Source: Paraburkholderia elongata (GTDB lineage Bacteria > Pseudomonadota > Gammaproteobacteria > Burkholderiales > Burkholderiaceae). From it: a stretch of DNA of 64,000 nt. Positions 36,911-45,422 of this stretch are shown here, one piece after another. The stretch spans positions 1 to 64,000 of the forward strand of contig NZ_WOEZ01000020.1 in the NCBI RefSeq assembly GCF_013177735.1, written 5' to 3'. Made by a program: the position numbers and the translations under genes. The notes below the pieces were generated by a model, which was given only the letters and a program-made list of their open reading frames with translations, was not told where the DNA came from and did no database searches. Numbering within the stretch: the first letter of the stretch is position 1; each line of letters opens with the position of its first letter.

Positions 36911-36925
36911 TGGCTCGGCAATTGC
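36911..36925 (+). promoter_or_regulatory. Sigma-54 (-24/-12) promoter
   Basis: TGGCTCGGCAATTGC matches TGGCACG-N4-TTGC in all positions but one, with the GG and GC dinucleotides at correct spacing. It lies 118 bp before the aldehyde dehydrogenase start, downstream of the activator palindrome. Confidence 0.8.
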
Positions 36926-37042
36926 GTCGGATATGGCCATGCCCCCTGCTGAAGAACCGCAGCAGGGGCGGCGCCGACGATCGCAAGAGATGACTCATGA
37001 TCGTCACGCTTCGTTCTGACCGCATGGCCCCGAGGAGACGCG

Positions 37043-38458
37043 ATGAAAGCCATCACGCAGCATTACATCGACGGTGCGTTCGTCGAATCCCATGGCCGCG
37101 AGGTCATCGAGAGCATCAATCCGACCAACAAAAAGGTAATCGGCAGCGTGCTTCTGGGCGACGAGGAGGATGCGCGGCGCGCGATCGCCGCCGCGAAGCG
37201 TGCCTTCCCCGCTTACGCCCGGACGACGAAGAAAGAGCGCGCGGACATCCTGCGCCGGGTGCACGAAGTGGTCGCGGCGCGCACCGACGATCTGACGGCG
37301 GCGATGGTCGAGGAGTACGGCGGCGTGTGCCAGTTCTCCAGGCTCATCGTGCAGTCGGGAGTCGAATCGTTCCTCCACGCCGAAAAGGCGCTTCATGAGA
37401 TGCAGCTCGTCCGGCGCTGGGATAAGACAACGGTAACTTTTGAGCCCGTCGGCGTGGCCGGTCTGATTACGGCCTGGAATGCGAATGCGCTGTTCATCTG
37501 CCTCAAGCTTGCCTCCGCGATCGCCGCCGGTTGCACGGTGGTCGTGAAGCCTAGCGAGCTGAGCGCGCTGCAGACCCAGGTATTGCTTGAATGTCTGCAC
37601 GAGGCAGGATTGCCCCAGGGCATTTACAACGTCGTGACGGGCCGCGGCAACGTGGTCGGCGCCGAGCTCGTGCGGAATCCCGACGTCGCGAAGATCTCGT
37701 TCACCGGATCGGGCGCCGTTGGCGAACAGATCATGCGCGACGGTGCGGCGACGATGAAGCGCGTCACGCTCGAGCTGGGGGGCAAGTCACCCAACATCCT
37801 GCTCGACGACGTCGACCTCGCCCAGGCGATTCCGATGGCCCTCGGCATTGCATTTCTGAACAGCGGACAGGCCTGCGCGGCAGGAACGCGGCTCCTCGTG
37901 CCGAAGAGCCGTCTCGATGCGGTCAAGCGCTCGATCGTGGCCGCCATGCCCGCCTTCACGGTCGGCGACCCGGCCGATCCCGGGATTGCTATCGGCCCCA
38001 TGGTGACGGAGAAGCAGTGCGAGCGCGTGCAGTCATACATTCGGAAGGGCATCGCGGAAGGCGCGGAAGTCCTCGTGGGCGGGGATGGCCATCCGCCCGG
38101 TCTGGAGGGGGGCAACTTCGTCAGGCCAACGGTGTTCGTGGACGTAAGGAACGATATGACCATCGCGCAGGAGGAGATTTTTGGTCCGGTGCTCTGTCTA
38201 ATCGACTATGAAACGGAAGATGAGGCGATCCGGATCGCCAACGATTCGAAGTATGGCCTCCATGCCTTCGTGAGCGGGTCCGACGTAGAGCGCGCACGCC
38301 GCGTGGCGTCGCAGATCCGTGCCGGGCGCGTCGTGATCAACGGCATGCGGGACGATCCGCAGGCGCCCTGGGGCGGATTCAAGCACTCAGGCGTGGGTCG
38401 CGAATATGGCGCCTTCGGTATCGAGGCATTTCTTGAACCGCGGGCCATTCTTGAGTGA
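37043..38458 (+). CDS. NAD(P)-dependent aldehyde dehydrogenase
   Basis: 471 residues, full ALDH family length. The cofactor site VKPSELS, the general base in VTLELGGKSP and the catalytic Cys in NSGQACAAGTR are all present, as is EEIFGPVL. It oxidises an aldehyde to the acid (or acyl) with NAD(P). GAGGAGACGCG precedes the ATG. First gene of a sigma-54 promoter-driven operon with the SDR at 38502; an alcohol-to-acid route would fit. Confidence 0.93.
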   Translation: MKAITQHYIDGAFVESHGREVIESINPTNKKVIGSVLLGDEEDARRAIAAAKRAFPAYARTTKKERADILRRVHEVVAARTDDLTAAMVEEYGGVCQFSRLIVQSGVESFLHAEKALHEMQLVRRWDKTTVTFEPVGVAGLITAWNANALFICLKLASAIAAGCTVVVKPSELSALQTQVLLECLHEAGLPQGIYNVVTGRGNVVGAELVRNPDVAKISFTGSGAVGEQIMRDGAATMKRVTLELGGKSPNILLDDVDLAQAIPMALGIAFLNSGQACAAGTRLLVPKSRLDAVKRSIVAAMPAFTVGDPADPGIAIGPMVTEKQCERVQSYIRKGIAEGAEVLVGGDGHPPGLEGGNFVRPTVFVDVRNDMTIAQEEIFGPVLCLIDYETEDEAIRIANDSKYGLHAFVSGSDVERARRVASQIRAGRVVINGMRDDPQAPWGGFKHSGVGREYGAFGIEAFLEPRAILE

Positions 38459-38501
38459 CCGGTCTCGCCGATCCGAAACGTTCATTAAGGAGAACGGCAT
38501 C

Positions 38502-39347
38502 ATGTCCAGTCAGAAGTGGTTCATTACCGGTGCGTCCGGCGGTCTGGGGCTCGCCGTCACGGAAAAGGTGCTGGCCCAGGGGCATCCTGTGGTTGCAGCG
38601 GTGCGTCGTATCGAGGCAATGCAGTCGCTGAGGCAGGCCTATCCGGATCAGCTCAAAGTGGAGTCGGTCGACTTGACCGACCGCGAACAGGTTCAGGCCG
38701 CCGCGGCGCGCCATCCAGATGTCGACGTCGTCGTCAACAACGCGGGGGGAGCCGTTATTGGCGCGATGGAGGAAATGAGCGAGGCCGATATCGAACAGCA
38801 GATCGCGCTGAATCTGCTGGCGCCAATCCACGTCACGCGCGCCTTCCTCGGTGCGCTGCGCGCAAAGAAACGCGGCACCTTCATCCATGTCAGTAGCGTC
38901 GGCGGACGTGCCGCCTTCCCGGGAGGCTCGCTGTACCACGCCGCGAAGTTCGGACTTGAAGGCTTTGCCGAAGCGGTGAGCCAGGAGGTTGCCGAGTTCG
39001 GCATTAAGACCATCATCATCGAACCGGGCTCGATCAAGACGGGTTTCGTGGCCAATATCCGCTGGACCACAGAACTCGATGAATACAAGGACAGCGCGGT
39101 CGGCAAGCTGCGTCGCTGGATCGAGGAGAACGGCGACGCCAATGCGTCGGGCGATCCCGTGAAAATGGCCGACGCGATCTACACGGTCAGCCAGATGCCG
39201 GAGCCGCCGCTGCGCACCGTCCTCGGCGGGGATGCCTATGCGGTGCTGGAAGCCGGCTACTCGGGGAGTCTGGCCGCACTACAGGCACAAAAGGACATCG
39301 CCGGGTCGGTAATGTTCGAGGGCAAAACCGGCTTCATTCCCGAGTGA
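38502..39347 (+). CDS. SDR-family oxidoreductase
   Basis: 281-residue classical short-chain dehydrogenase. TGASGGLG cofactor motif at residues 9-16, NNAGG at about 80, Ser in HVSSVGGR, catalytic YHAAK. Length and C-terminal extension resemble the SDR group acting on larger carbonyl substrates. AAGGAG before ATG 38502. Follows the aldehyde dehydrogenase by 43 bp and likely works with it. Confidence 0.9.
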   Translation: MSSQKWFITGASGGLGLAVTEKVLAQGHPVVAAVRRIEAMQSLRQAYPDQLKVESVDLTDREQVQAAAARHPDVDVVVNNAGGAVIGAMEEMSEADIEQQIALNLLAPIHVTRAFLGALRAKKRGTFIHVSSVGGRAAFPGGSLYHAAKFGLEGFAEAVSQEVAEFGIKTIIIEPGSIKTGFVANIRWTTELDEYKDSAVGKLRRWIEENGDANASGDPVKMADAIYTVSQMPEPPLRTVLGGDAYAVLEAGYSGSLAALQAQKDIAGSVMFEGKTGFIPE

Positions 39348-39581
39348 GCGTGCAGCCATGGCCGAGTGCCGCCTGATGCGATTGATATACGCGACCCAAC
39401 GGCACCCCAAGCCGCGATCGGCAGGACGCGACTCTGAACCGGCGTTCGGAATCAAACGACGGCAATGACCGCTTCTGAGGTGCCCCCCCTCTCACTCATA
39501 CAGAGCTAATTTGTAATTCCAGCGGAGATGCGGCGCGGTCTTGCTGGCACGCCGTTCACCTTTGGACGAGGCAGCCTCTAA

Positions 39582-39860
39582 TCAGCCGCGGTCGAAGTGG
39601 CGAAAGAATAAATACAAGCAGACTGCCGCAGCGGACCAGAGCCCGGCCTGCGCAATGCCCGAGCCCTTGCCCGTCCCGAAGCGCCGTCTCCACCACACAT
39701 TCAGCCCCTCAATGACCATGCCCGTAACCAAGAATGTAATGAGGTACGCCGCTATTCCGAAGGCAGTCATCCTGCCTGTTTCATGATACTGAATGGCGAA
39801 GACGATCAATGCATTGGGAATCAAAAGCGATAAGGGGCGCTTGAATACTTCGGCGAGCAT
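39582..39860 (-). CDS. Small membrane protein, 92 aa
   Basis: Three hydrophobic helices (about 10-25, 31-52, 72-88) with a basic RRRFGTGKGSG loop; no family recognised. GGAGGA precedes ATG 39860. It lies downstream of the relic integron cassette in the same orientation, but no attC was found after its stop, so cassette origin is not supported. The 300 bases between it and the attC at 40162 show no gene. Confidence 0.6.
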   Translation of the reverse strand: MLAEVFKRPLSLLIPNALIVFAIQYHETGRMTAFGIAAYLITFLVTGMVIEGLNVWWRRRFGTGKGSGIAQAGLWSAAAVCLYLFFRHFDRG

Positions 39861-40161
39861 TGCTTCCTCCGGGACTCTTAAATTTTCGCCAGATTGTACG
39901 GCCAACAACACTGTCGAAAAAAATAGCTAGCTCGCTATGCGCCTTGCATCTTCACGCGCTATTTTTATTCTTCCAGGCCGTTGCCTGGTTCGATGATCTG
40001 CGATTCCGCCCGGGTTCCTCTTGAGGTGAGGTCGCGATTGTCAGCGATTCAAGCGTTGCCGTCGAACGTCTCCAACTGGCCGGTCACTGCCTGTCGGCGA
40101 TCGGCAGCGCGCGACCCATAGCGGGCGCTCGAAACGCCCAGCAGACAGCCGAATAACGGAC

Positions 40162-40223
40162 GCTCAACGTTTGACATGAGAGGCGGCCTAGCCTCGCGAG
40201 TCCGCTCGATGGAAGGGTTAGGC
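40162..40223 (-). repeat. attC site of gene cassette
   Basis: 62-bp imperfect palindrome on the minus strand, bounded by GCCTAAC (RYYYAAC) and GTTGAGC (GTTRRRY). The arms pair with small offsets (CATCGAG/CATGAGAG, GCGGAC/GGCGGC). The first box contains the stop codon TAA of the VOC gene, as is common in integron cassettes. The terminal TCAAACGTT matches a common attC end. Confidence 0.75.
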
Positions 40224-40592
40224 CTCGGGTTGGTGGCAAACCACTTCGATGTTGTGCCCGTCCGGACCAATGACAAAAGCTGCATAGTAGTTCGCGTGGT
40301 AGTGCGGGCGTGGACCAGGCGCACCATTGTCTTTGCCACCCGCCTCCAGAGCCGCGCGATAGAAAGCTTCGACTTGCTGGCGATTCTCGGCCGTGAACGC
40401 CAGGTGAAGATGCGCCGGCTTCTCCTCGGTTTGGTACAGGCACAGTGAAGCCTTACCCTGTGGGCTAAGCTCGACACCGTATGTCGGCGGCCCCTCCGAG
40501 ACAACAGCTACGCCGAGCGGTTCGAGTGCCTTGAGGAAGAACGCTTTGCTCGCTGCATAGTCGCTGACTCCGAATTTGACGTGGTCGAACAT
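40218..40592 (-). CDS. VOC-family (glyoxalase/bleomycin-resistance-like) cassette protein
   Basis: 124 residues. Vicinal-oxygen-chelate fold with the two beta-alpha-beta-beta-beta halves (start FDHVKFGVSDYAASKAFFLK; end YYAAFVIGPDGHNIEVVCHQ, with metal-ligand-type His and Glu positions). May bind or modify a small molecule; function not proven. The stop TAA lies in the attC and a GTTAGGC core site precedes the start by about 33 bp, so it is a gene cassette. AGGAG stands before the ATG. Confidence 0.85.
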   Translation of the reverse strand: MFDHVKFGVSDYAASKAFFLKALEPLGVAVVSEGPPTYGVELSPQGKASLCLYQTEEKPAHLHLAFTAENRQQVEAFYRAALEAGGKDNGAPGPRPHYHANYYAAFVIGPDGHNIEVVCHQPEA

Positions 40593-40624
40593 GAGTTCTC
40601 CTGAAGTGTGTGGGCCTGCGCGAG

Positions 40625-40631
40625 GCCTAAC
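40625..40631 (-). repeat. Integron cassette core site (upstream end)
   Basis: GTTAGGC on the minus strand, fitting GTTRRRY, 33 bp before the VOC start. It marks the 5' boundary of the cassette, giving a cassette of about 460 bp between this point and the attC end. Confidence 0.65.
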
Positions 40632-40651
40632 GTGATTTAGAGATCACCGCG

Positions 40652-40819
40652 ATGTTGCCACACGTAGCCACAAGTAGCTACCGGTGGCAATCGGGGTATG
40701 ACATCCGCACGGTGCAGGAATTGCTCGGGCACGCAGACGTGACCACCACGATGATCTACACGCACGTGCTGAAGGTTGGCGGTGGAGGCGTGCCGAGCCC
40801 ACTGGACTCCTTGCCTTGA
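40652..40819 (+). pseudogene. intI: Integron-type tyrosine recombinase (IntI-like), C-terminal remnant
   Basis: 55 codons containing the end of an integron integrase: [20 protein letters not shown] and [20 protein letters not shown]. The catalytic His of LLGH and the Tyr nucleophile of IYTH are kept. Everything before is missing or scrambled. It points away from the cassette, the orientation of intI relative to cassettes in integrons, and begins 20 bp from the core site. Confidence 0.75.
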
Positions 40820-40924
40820 AGGCGGGCAGCGTGTCACCACGATCGACGTACGTGACGCTGAATGAAAAGCCGGAGAGATTACCTTCGACGAAAGTGCCAT
40901 GTATCTATTCGGCGCGACGGTCTC

Positions 40925-42286
40925 CTAAAGCTTGACGGAACCAGGAAGCGTTCGAGCAACTTCAGACGCCTTGAGCGCGGCCTCATAGCGTCCCATGCCA
41001 AACATGCTGAGTGCAGCGACGATAGCGGGAACCGCTACAAGCATGAACATGATGGGCAGGCCCAGATGCATGGCTAGCAGCACTCCGCCGACCATCGAGC
41101 CCACGATCGAACCCACCCGGCCAATGCCTAGCGCCCAACTCACGCCCGAGACGCGGCTAGAGGTTGGATAGTAGGCCGCCGCCAGTGCATTGACGCCGGT
41201 CTGCGAGCCGCCGGTCCCAAGACCAGCCCCAAAGACTGCGATCACCAGCATCGGCAACGACGAAGCGACGCCGATGAGCAGGATGAACACCGCGGCAATA
41301 AGGTAGGAACTTGCGAGAACCAGACAGGGACTGTGCTTGTCCATCAGGCGGCCGATCAGCACGGCGCCGACCGTGCTGCCCAAGGGCAGCGCCGCGGCGA
41401 TCAGTGCAGTCATACTCAGAGGAACCCCTGTGTTGTTAATGACCGTCGGCAGCCAGCTGGTGAGCAGGTAATACACCAGCAGACTCATGAAGAAGGTGAG
41501 CCAGAGGCAGATGGTGCCGACGATCACGCCCTTGCCGAAAAGGTTGCGGACCGGAGAGCCCTTGACCTTGTTCTCGGGAACAGTGAACGTCGCGTGGTCG
41601 AGCGGCTCCTGCGGCGCGATGCGCCGGAGCGTGCGAGCCAGTTGCTTCTGCATCTGGCCGGACAGCGCCAGGTACCGGACAGACTCGGGCAGCAGCCATA
41701 CCAGAACCGGCACCAGCATCAACGGCATTGCTCCGCCGAATAGCAGCACGCCCTGCCAGCCATGCAAGGGAATGATCTGCGAGGCGACCACGCCCCCTAA
41801 TGCCCCGCCTAACGTGAAGCCGCAGAACATGCTCGTCACCAATAGCGAGCGCTGTTTCTCGGGACCGAATTCGGATGTCATCGTAATGGCCGTAGGCATG
41901 GCTCCGCCAAGACCCAGGCCGGTCAGGAATCGCAATAGTATGAGTTCGCGCACAGAAGTCGCGTAGGCGGACCACAGGCACATGGCGCCGAAAAACGCCA
42001 CTGAAAGGCAGAGTATGGGCTTGCGCCCAAACCTGTCGGCAAGCGGACCGAACAGGAGCGCGCCTATCATCAGACCAAACAGGCCGCCGCCGAACATAGG
42101 CGCCAACTGAAGCGCGCTCAATGCCCATTGCTTCCTGATGGCAGGCGCGATAAATCCGGCGCTTGCCGTATCGAAACCATCGAACGCGACTGTCAGGAAA
42201 CACAGCGCAACGATCAGAAGCTGATACGTTGACAGCTTGTGCGAGTTGATGAAGTCCTGAACATCAACCGTTCTGATCGTCGCCAT
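40925..42286 (-). CDS. Aromatic acid:H+ symporter (AAHS family MFS, PcaK/BenK-like)
   Basis: 453 residues, 12 TM. TM1 carries the AAHS signature in AFDGFDTASAGFIAP; loop 2-3 has GPLADRFGRKP; the loop between TM8 and TM9 has GRLMDKHSP. Imports aromatic carboxylates such as benzoate derivatives; the exact substrate is not deducible. Probably co-regulated with the extradiol dioxygenase 141 bp upstream on the same strand. Confidence 0.9.
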   Translation of the reverse strand: MATIRTVDVQDFINSHKLSTYQLLIVALCFLTVAFDGFDTASAGFIAPAIRKQWALSALQLAPMFGGGLFGLMIGALLFGPLADRFGRKPILCLSVAFFGAMCLWSAYATSVRELILLRFLTGLGLGGAMPTAITMTSEFGPEKQRSLLVTSMFCGFTLGGALGGVVASQIIPLHGWQGVLLFGGAMPLMLVPVLVWLLPESVRYLALSGQMQKQLARTLRRIAPQEPLDHATFTVPENKVKGSPVRNLFGKGVIVGTICLWLTFFMSLLVYYLLTSWLPTVINNTGVPLSMTALIAAALPLGSTVGAVLIGRLMDKHSPCLVLASSYLIAAVFILLIGVASSLPMLVIAVFGAGLGTGGSQTGVNALAAAYYPTSSRVSGVSWALGIGRVGSIVGSMVGGVLLAMHLGLPIMFMLVAVPAIVAALSMFGMGRYEAALKASEVARTLPGSVKL

Positions 42287-42427
42287 GGCGTTCTCCCTGC
42301 AGTCGCGGAATCCAGGCTATCTGTTCGAGTTGGGTGCCGGCAGGAAGCCTGCGCCCGCGCGTTCTCAGCACGCCGTCTTCGGCGGCCTTGATGTTCTAGC
42401 GCGATCAACAATGAATCTGGTCACGCG

Positions 42428-43291
42428 TCAGGTTCGAAACTCCGGAATGTCGGGTTTGGCGCCCCACATGCAAAAACCGGTGGAATCGAACGGGAACTGG
42501 CGGGGGCACCAGGTCGCCTCCTCGTCCGGCCTGATCAGGCGAACGCCTGTCGAATATTCATAAGTCATTCCGTCAGGCCCCTCGAAGTAAAGAAAGACGG
42601 CGCCCGAAGTCGGATGCCGCCCGGGTCCGAACCGAATGGGTATGCCCTGTTCACGCAGGGTGTACCAGGCGCGCATGAGGTCGTCGATGCTTTCAACCTG
42701 GTGATTGATATGTTGAATGCCGGCGAACGAGGATGGAAAGAGGGCGATCCTGTGATGCACCTCGTCGATCCTCAGTAGCGGTGCAGGCCCGATCCAGTCG
42801 CTAACGCGCGCATTGCACAGTGTCGTCCAGAACATCTCGTCGCGTCGGGGATCGCTGGTGCGCAGCCCCACATGGCTGAAGCCGGTGATTCCGGCGTCGC
42901 GTGACGGAAAATAACGGCGGCCGCTATGCAGGGCGCCGAACACCAATTCGACCTGGTTGCCAGACGGGTCCCTGAAACCGATGAAGGCACGTACCCGACG
43001 TTGGTCGCACTCGTCGCGACTGCCGGCGTGTATGCGGAAACTGTTCTGCTCCAACACCGCACCTGCATGCTCGAGCGCCTCGTTCGCGACGACATCGAAT
43101 GCGATGGTATGGTCGTTTGGATCGCCCTCGAAGTAGACCAGCGTGTGATCGCGCTCATCGGAGCGCAAGTAGACCCACCCGCCCTCGCGGCGCACCAGCT
43201 GTAATCCAAGGATATCGACGGCATACTTCGTCGCGGCGTCAATGTCGCGGGTACCGAGCCGAACATACCGGAGTTCGTGCAAATTGATCAT
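42428..43291 (-). CDS. Extradiol ring-cleavage dioxygenase (2,3-dihydroxybiphenyl dioxygenase-like, VOC fold)
   Basis: 287 residues, two VOC modules as in type I extradiol dioxygenases. Metal-ligand positions: His in GFSHVGL, His in IQHINHQVES, Glu in GMTYEYSTG. It would cleave a catechol next to the diol using Fe(II) and O2. The pairing with an aromatic-acid transporter supports aromatic catabolism. Hydroxylase and hydrolase partners are not in the window, so it may be one part of a dispersed pathway. Confidence 0.88.
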   Translation of the reverse strand: MINLHELRYVRLGTRDIDAATKYAVDILGLQLVRREGGWVYLRSDERDHTLVYFEGDPNDHTIAFDVVANEALEHAGAVLEQNSFRIHAGSRDECDQRRVRAFIGFRDPSGNQVELVFGALHSGRRYFPSRDAGITGFSHVGLRTSDPRRDEMFWTTLCNARVSDWIGPAPLLRIDEVHHRIALFPSSFAGIQHINHQVESIDDLMRAWYTLREQGIPIRFGPGRHPTSGAVFLYFEGPDGMTYEYSTGVRLIRPDEEATWCPRQFPFDSTGFCMWGAKPDIPEFRT

Positions 43292-43622
43292 GAACGGGAC
43301 CCTGCGGTTCGCTTATCTCCAAGGATAGGCGGCATTACCCCCGGTGTGCACAATGTCCGTAGTTGCTCGCCTTGGGGCTGCTTCGGGCTGGAGACGGAAA
43401 GTCATATCGGTTTGTAGGATGCCTGATGACATTCTCAAGGTCGATGGCAGGTTTGCGATCAGGTAGCGGCCGTTCTGACCGCAGGCTCCTCCGTCAAAAC
43501 ATCATATGTAACGCCCATCACAATCGCGTGCGCCCAGTCAACCCAAACTTTGACTTCCCTCCCCCCTGCCATACACTAGATTCGAAGCACGCTACTCGTC
43601 GCGGAGCACAAGGAGAACAACC
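43292..43622. other. Intergenic stretch between divergent genes
   Basis: Contains the promoters of the dioxygenase operon (minus) and the DUF1326 gene (plus). I see no clear dyad or -24/-12 motif. The plus-strand gene has AAGGAGAACAACC before its start. Confidence 0.4.
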
Positions 43623-44267
43623 ATGACTCCCTGGGAAATCCAAGGCACCGAACTGATCAACTGCAATTGCTCATACGGTTGCCCGTGCCAATTCAACGCA
43701 CTGCCGAACAACGGCTTCTGCGAAGCGATGGGCGCCATCTCGATCAGCAACGGTTACTACGGCGACGTGCGACTCGACGACCTCAACATCGCGGTCGTGT
43801 TTCGGTGGCCGGGACCGATCCACGAAGGCAAGGGCAAGTGCCAGCCGATCGTCGACGAACGGGCCAGCCCGGAGCAACGCGAAGCCATTCTGAAAATCAT
43901 GACGGGGCAGGACACCGAGCCGTTCGCCACGATGTTCTCCGTATTCGCATCGACGCTCGAGCAGGCATTCGATCCGATCTTTACGAAGATCGACTTCGAT
44001 GTCGATGTCGATACCAGACGCGGCCGGATTCATGTCGAGGGCGTATTCGACGTCGTCGGCGAACCGATCCGCAATCCGGTGTCGGGTGACGAGCATCGCG
44101 TTCGAATCGACTTGCCGCACGGCTTCGAATACGAGCTTGCCGAGATCGGCTCCGGCACCAGCCGCTCGCACGGAAACATCGCACTGGATCTCAAGGGGAC
44201 TTACGCGCAGTTCGCGCGACTGCACATGAATAACAAAGGACTGATCCGGCATCGCGCTGCCGCATGA
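43623..44267 (+). CDS. DUF1326 domain protein
   Basis: 214 residues. Conserved DUF1326 start WEIQGTELINCNCSYGCPCQ, with a Cys cluster (CNCxxGCPC) that looks metal-binding. The remainder is a beta-rich soluble domain. Function unknown. The stop overlaps the next start as ATGA, so it is translationally coupled to the DUF2182 membrane protein, a pairing that recurs in many bacteria. Confidence 0.85.
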   Translation: MTPWEIQGTELINCNCSYGCPCQFNALPNNGFCEAMGAISISNGYYGDVRLDDLNIAVVFRWPGPIHEGKGKCQPIVDERASPEQREAILKIMTGQDTEPFATMFSVFASTLEQAFDPIFTKIDFDVDVDTRRGRIHVEGVFDVVGEPIRNPVSGDEHRVRIDLPHGFEYELAEIGSGTSRSHGNIALDLKGTYAQFARLHMNNKGLIRHRAAA

Positions 44268-45055
44268 GCAGCGTCGAAAATATCCTCGGACGTGAGCGCG
44301 TCATCGCCGCGCTCGGCATTGTCGCTGTCGTCGCGTTGTCGTGGGCCTACTTGTGGACGGGCGCCGGAATCGGCATGTCCGCGCTCGAGATGACGGCCGT
44401 CGCGCTGTTCCCGCATCGACTGGCAGACGGCGGAGGGGGAATGGATCCGTCGCTGCCCACCGTGATCCTCATGTGGTGGGTGATGATGATCGCGATGATG
44501 ACGCCCAGCGCAGCGCCGCTCGTCCTGTTGTATCGACGCGTATTGCGGCACCACGCCGCGATCGAGGCCAGGTCGGCCATCCCGTCGTTGTTTCTCCTGG
44601 CCGGTTACCTGACCACATGGCTGGCATTCTCGATCTGCGCGGCATCGCTGCAGAAGGTGCTGCAACCGACCGGCCTCATTTCGGAAATGATGTTGTGGTC
44701 GAAGAGCGCGCCCCTTTCCGCGATCGTTCTGGCCGCGGCGGGCGTCTACCAGTTCTCGCCGCTCAAGCGCGCCTGCCTGACGCAGTGCCGTTCACCAGTG
44801 AATTTTCTCACCGCGCACTGGCGTCCTGGCGTCGCAGGCAGCTTCCTGCTCGGGATGCGTCATGGCATTTACTGCGTGGGCTGCTGTTGGCTTCTGATGG
44901 CGTTGTTGTTCGTCGGCGGCATCATGAATCTCGTCTGGATCGCCGCGCTGTCGCTAATCGTTTTCGTGGAAAAAATCCTGCCCGGCGGTGAGCGTGTCGG
45001 CCGCGTGCTGGGCGTCGTGCTGATCGCCTGGGCAGGCGTCACCCTGCTGGTGTGA
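44264..45055 (+). CDS. DUF2182 predicted metal-binding membrane protein
   Basis: 263 residues, about seven TM helices. Family hallmarks: the Met-rich WWVMMIAMMTPSAAPLVLLY, the Cys pair in CLTQCRSP and GIYCVGCCWLLM. Function not established; the Met/Cys richness suggests soft-metal (copper-like) handling. Coupled to the DUF1326 gene. A stable hairpin follows its stop. Confidence 0.85.
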   Translation: MSSVENILGRERVIAALGIVAVVALSWAYLWTGAGIGMSALEMTAVALFPHRLADGGGGMDPSLPTVILMWWVMMIAMMTPSAAPLVLLYRRVLRHHAAIEARSAIPSLFLLAGYLTTWLAFSICAASLQKVLQPTGLISEMMLWSKSAPLSAIVLAAAGVYQFSPLKRACLTQCRSPVNFLTAHWRPGVAGSFLLGMRHGIYCVGCCWLLMALLFVGGIMNLVWIAALSLIVFVEKILPGGERVGRVLGVVLIAWAGVTLLV

Positions 45056-45064
45056 TCGGCTTTT

Positions 45065-45098
45065 CTGTTCTAACACGGTCATTCAAATGACCGAACAG
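45065..45098. terminator. Hairpin after DUF2182 gene
   Basis: CTGTTC then a 5-nt bulge then CGGTCATT-CA-AATGACCG and AACAG: a strong stem 10 nt after the stop codon. There is no T run after it, so it is probably an mRNA-end stabiliser or a weak terminator. Confidence 0.5.
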
Positions 45099-45422
45099 CT
45101 GGATCTGTTAATAGAGGTGCGTCCCGTAACACAGGGCCTCATTAAATACCCAGACGATCTGGCATGGCTTCGGCGCTGTACGTAAATCGGACCTCTCCCA
45201 GTTGCCGATCGCCGCGCAATACGCTACCCGCGAACCCGTATGAAACGGGTCAGCCTCGCGCACGCAAAACCGGTTTCCCCAGAAGCTACTGCGCTGCCGT
45301 GAGCTTGAGATTCAATCTCGCTGCAAGCGCACGTCAGTTGTCGCGTGCCGTCGGATAAGGACTATCAAAATCTGGGACGCTGCTGTTTGACCTGGCGCAC
45401 CTGTTGAAAAAATGTCGAATGA
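45099..45422. other. Intergenic stretch, nothing recognised
   Basis: Between the hairpin and the end of the leucine-rich-repeat gene. One plus-strand frame (45164-45358) is open but has no ribosome-binding site or likeness to any family. Confidence 0.35.

Noticed and set aside
39582..39860. Small membrane gene as a second integron cassette
   Set aside because: Same orientation as the VOC cassette, but no attC boxes were found after its stop codon.
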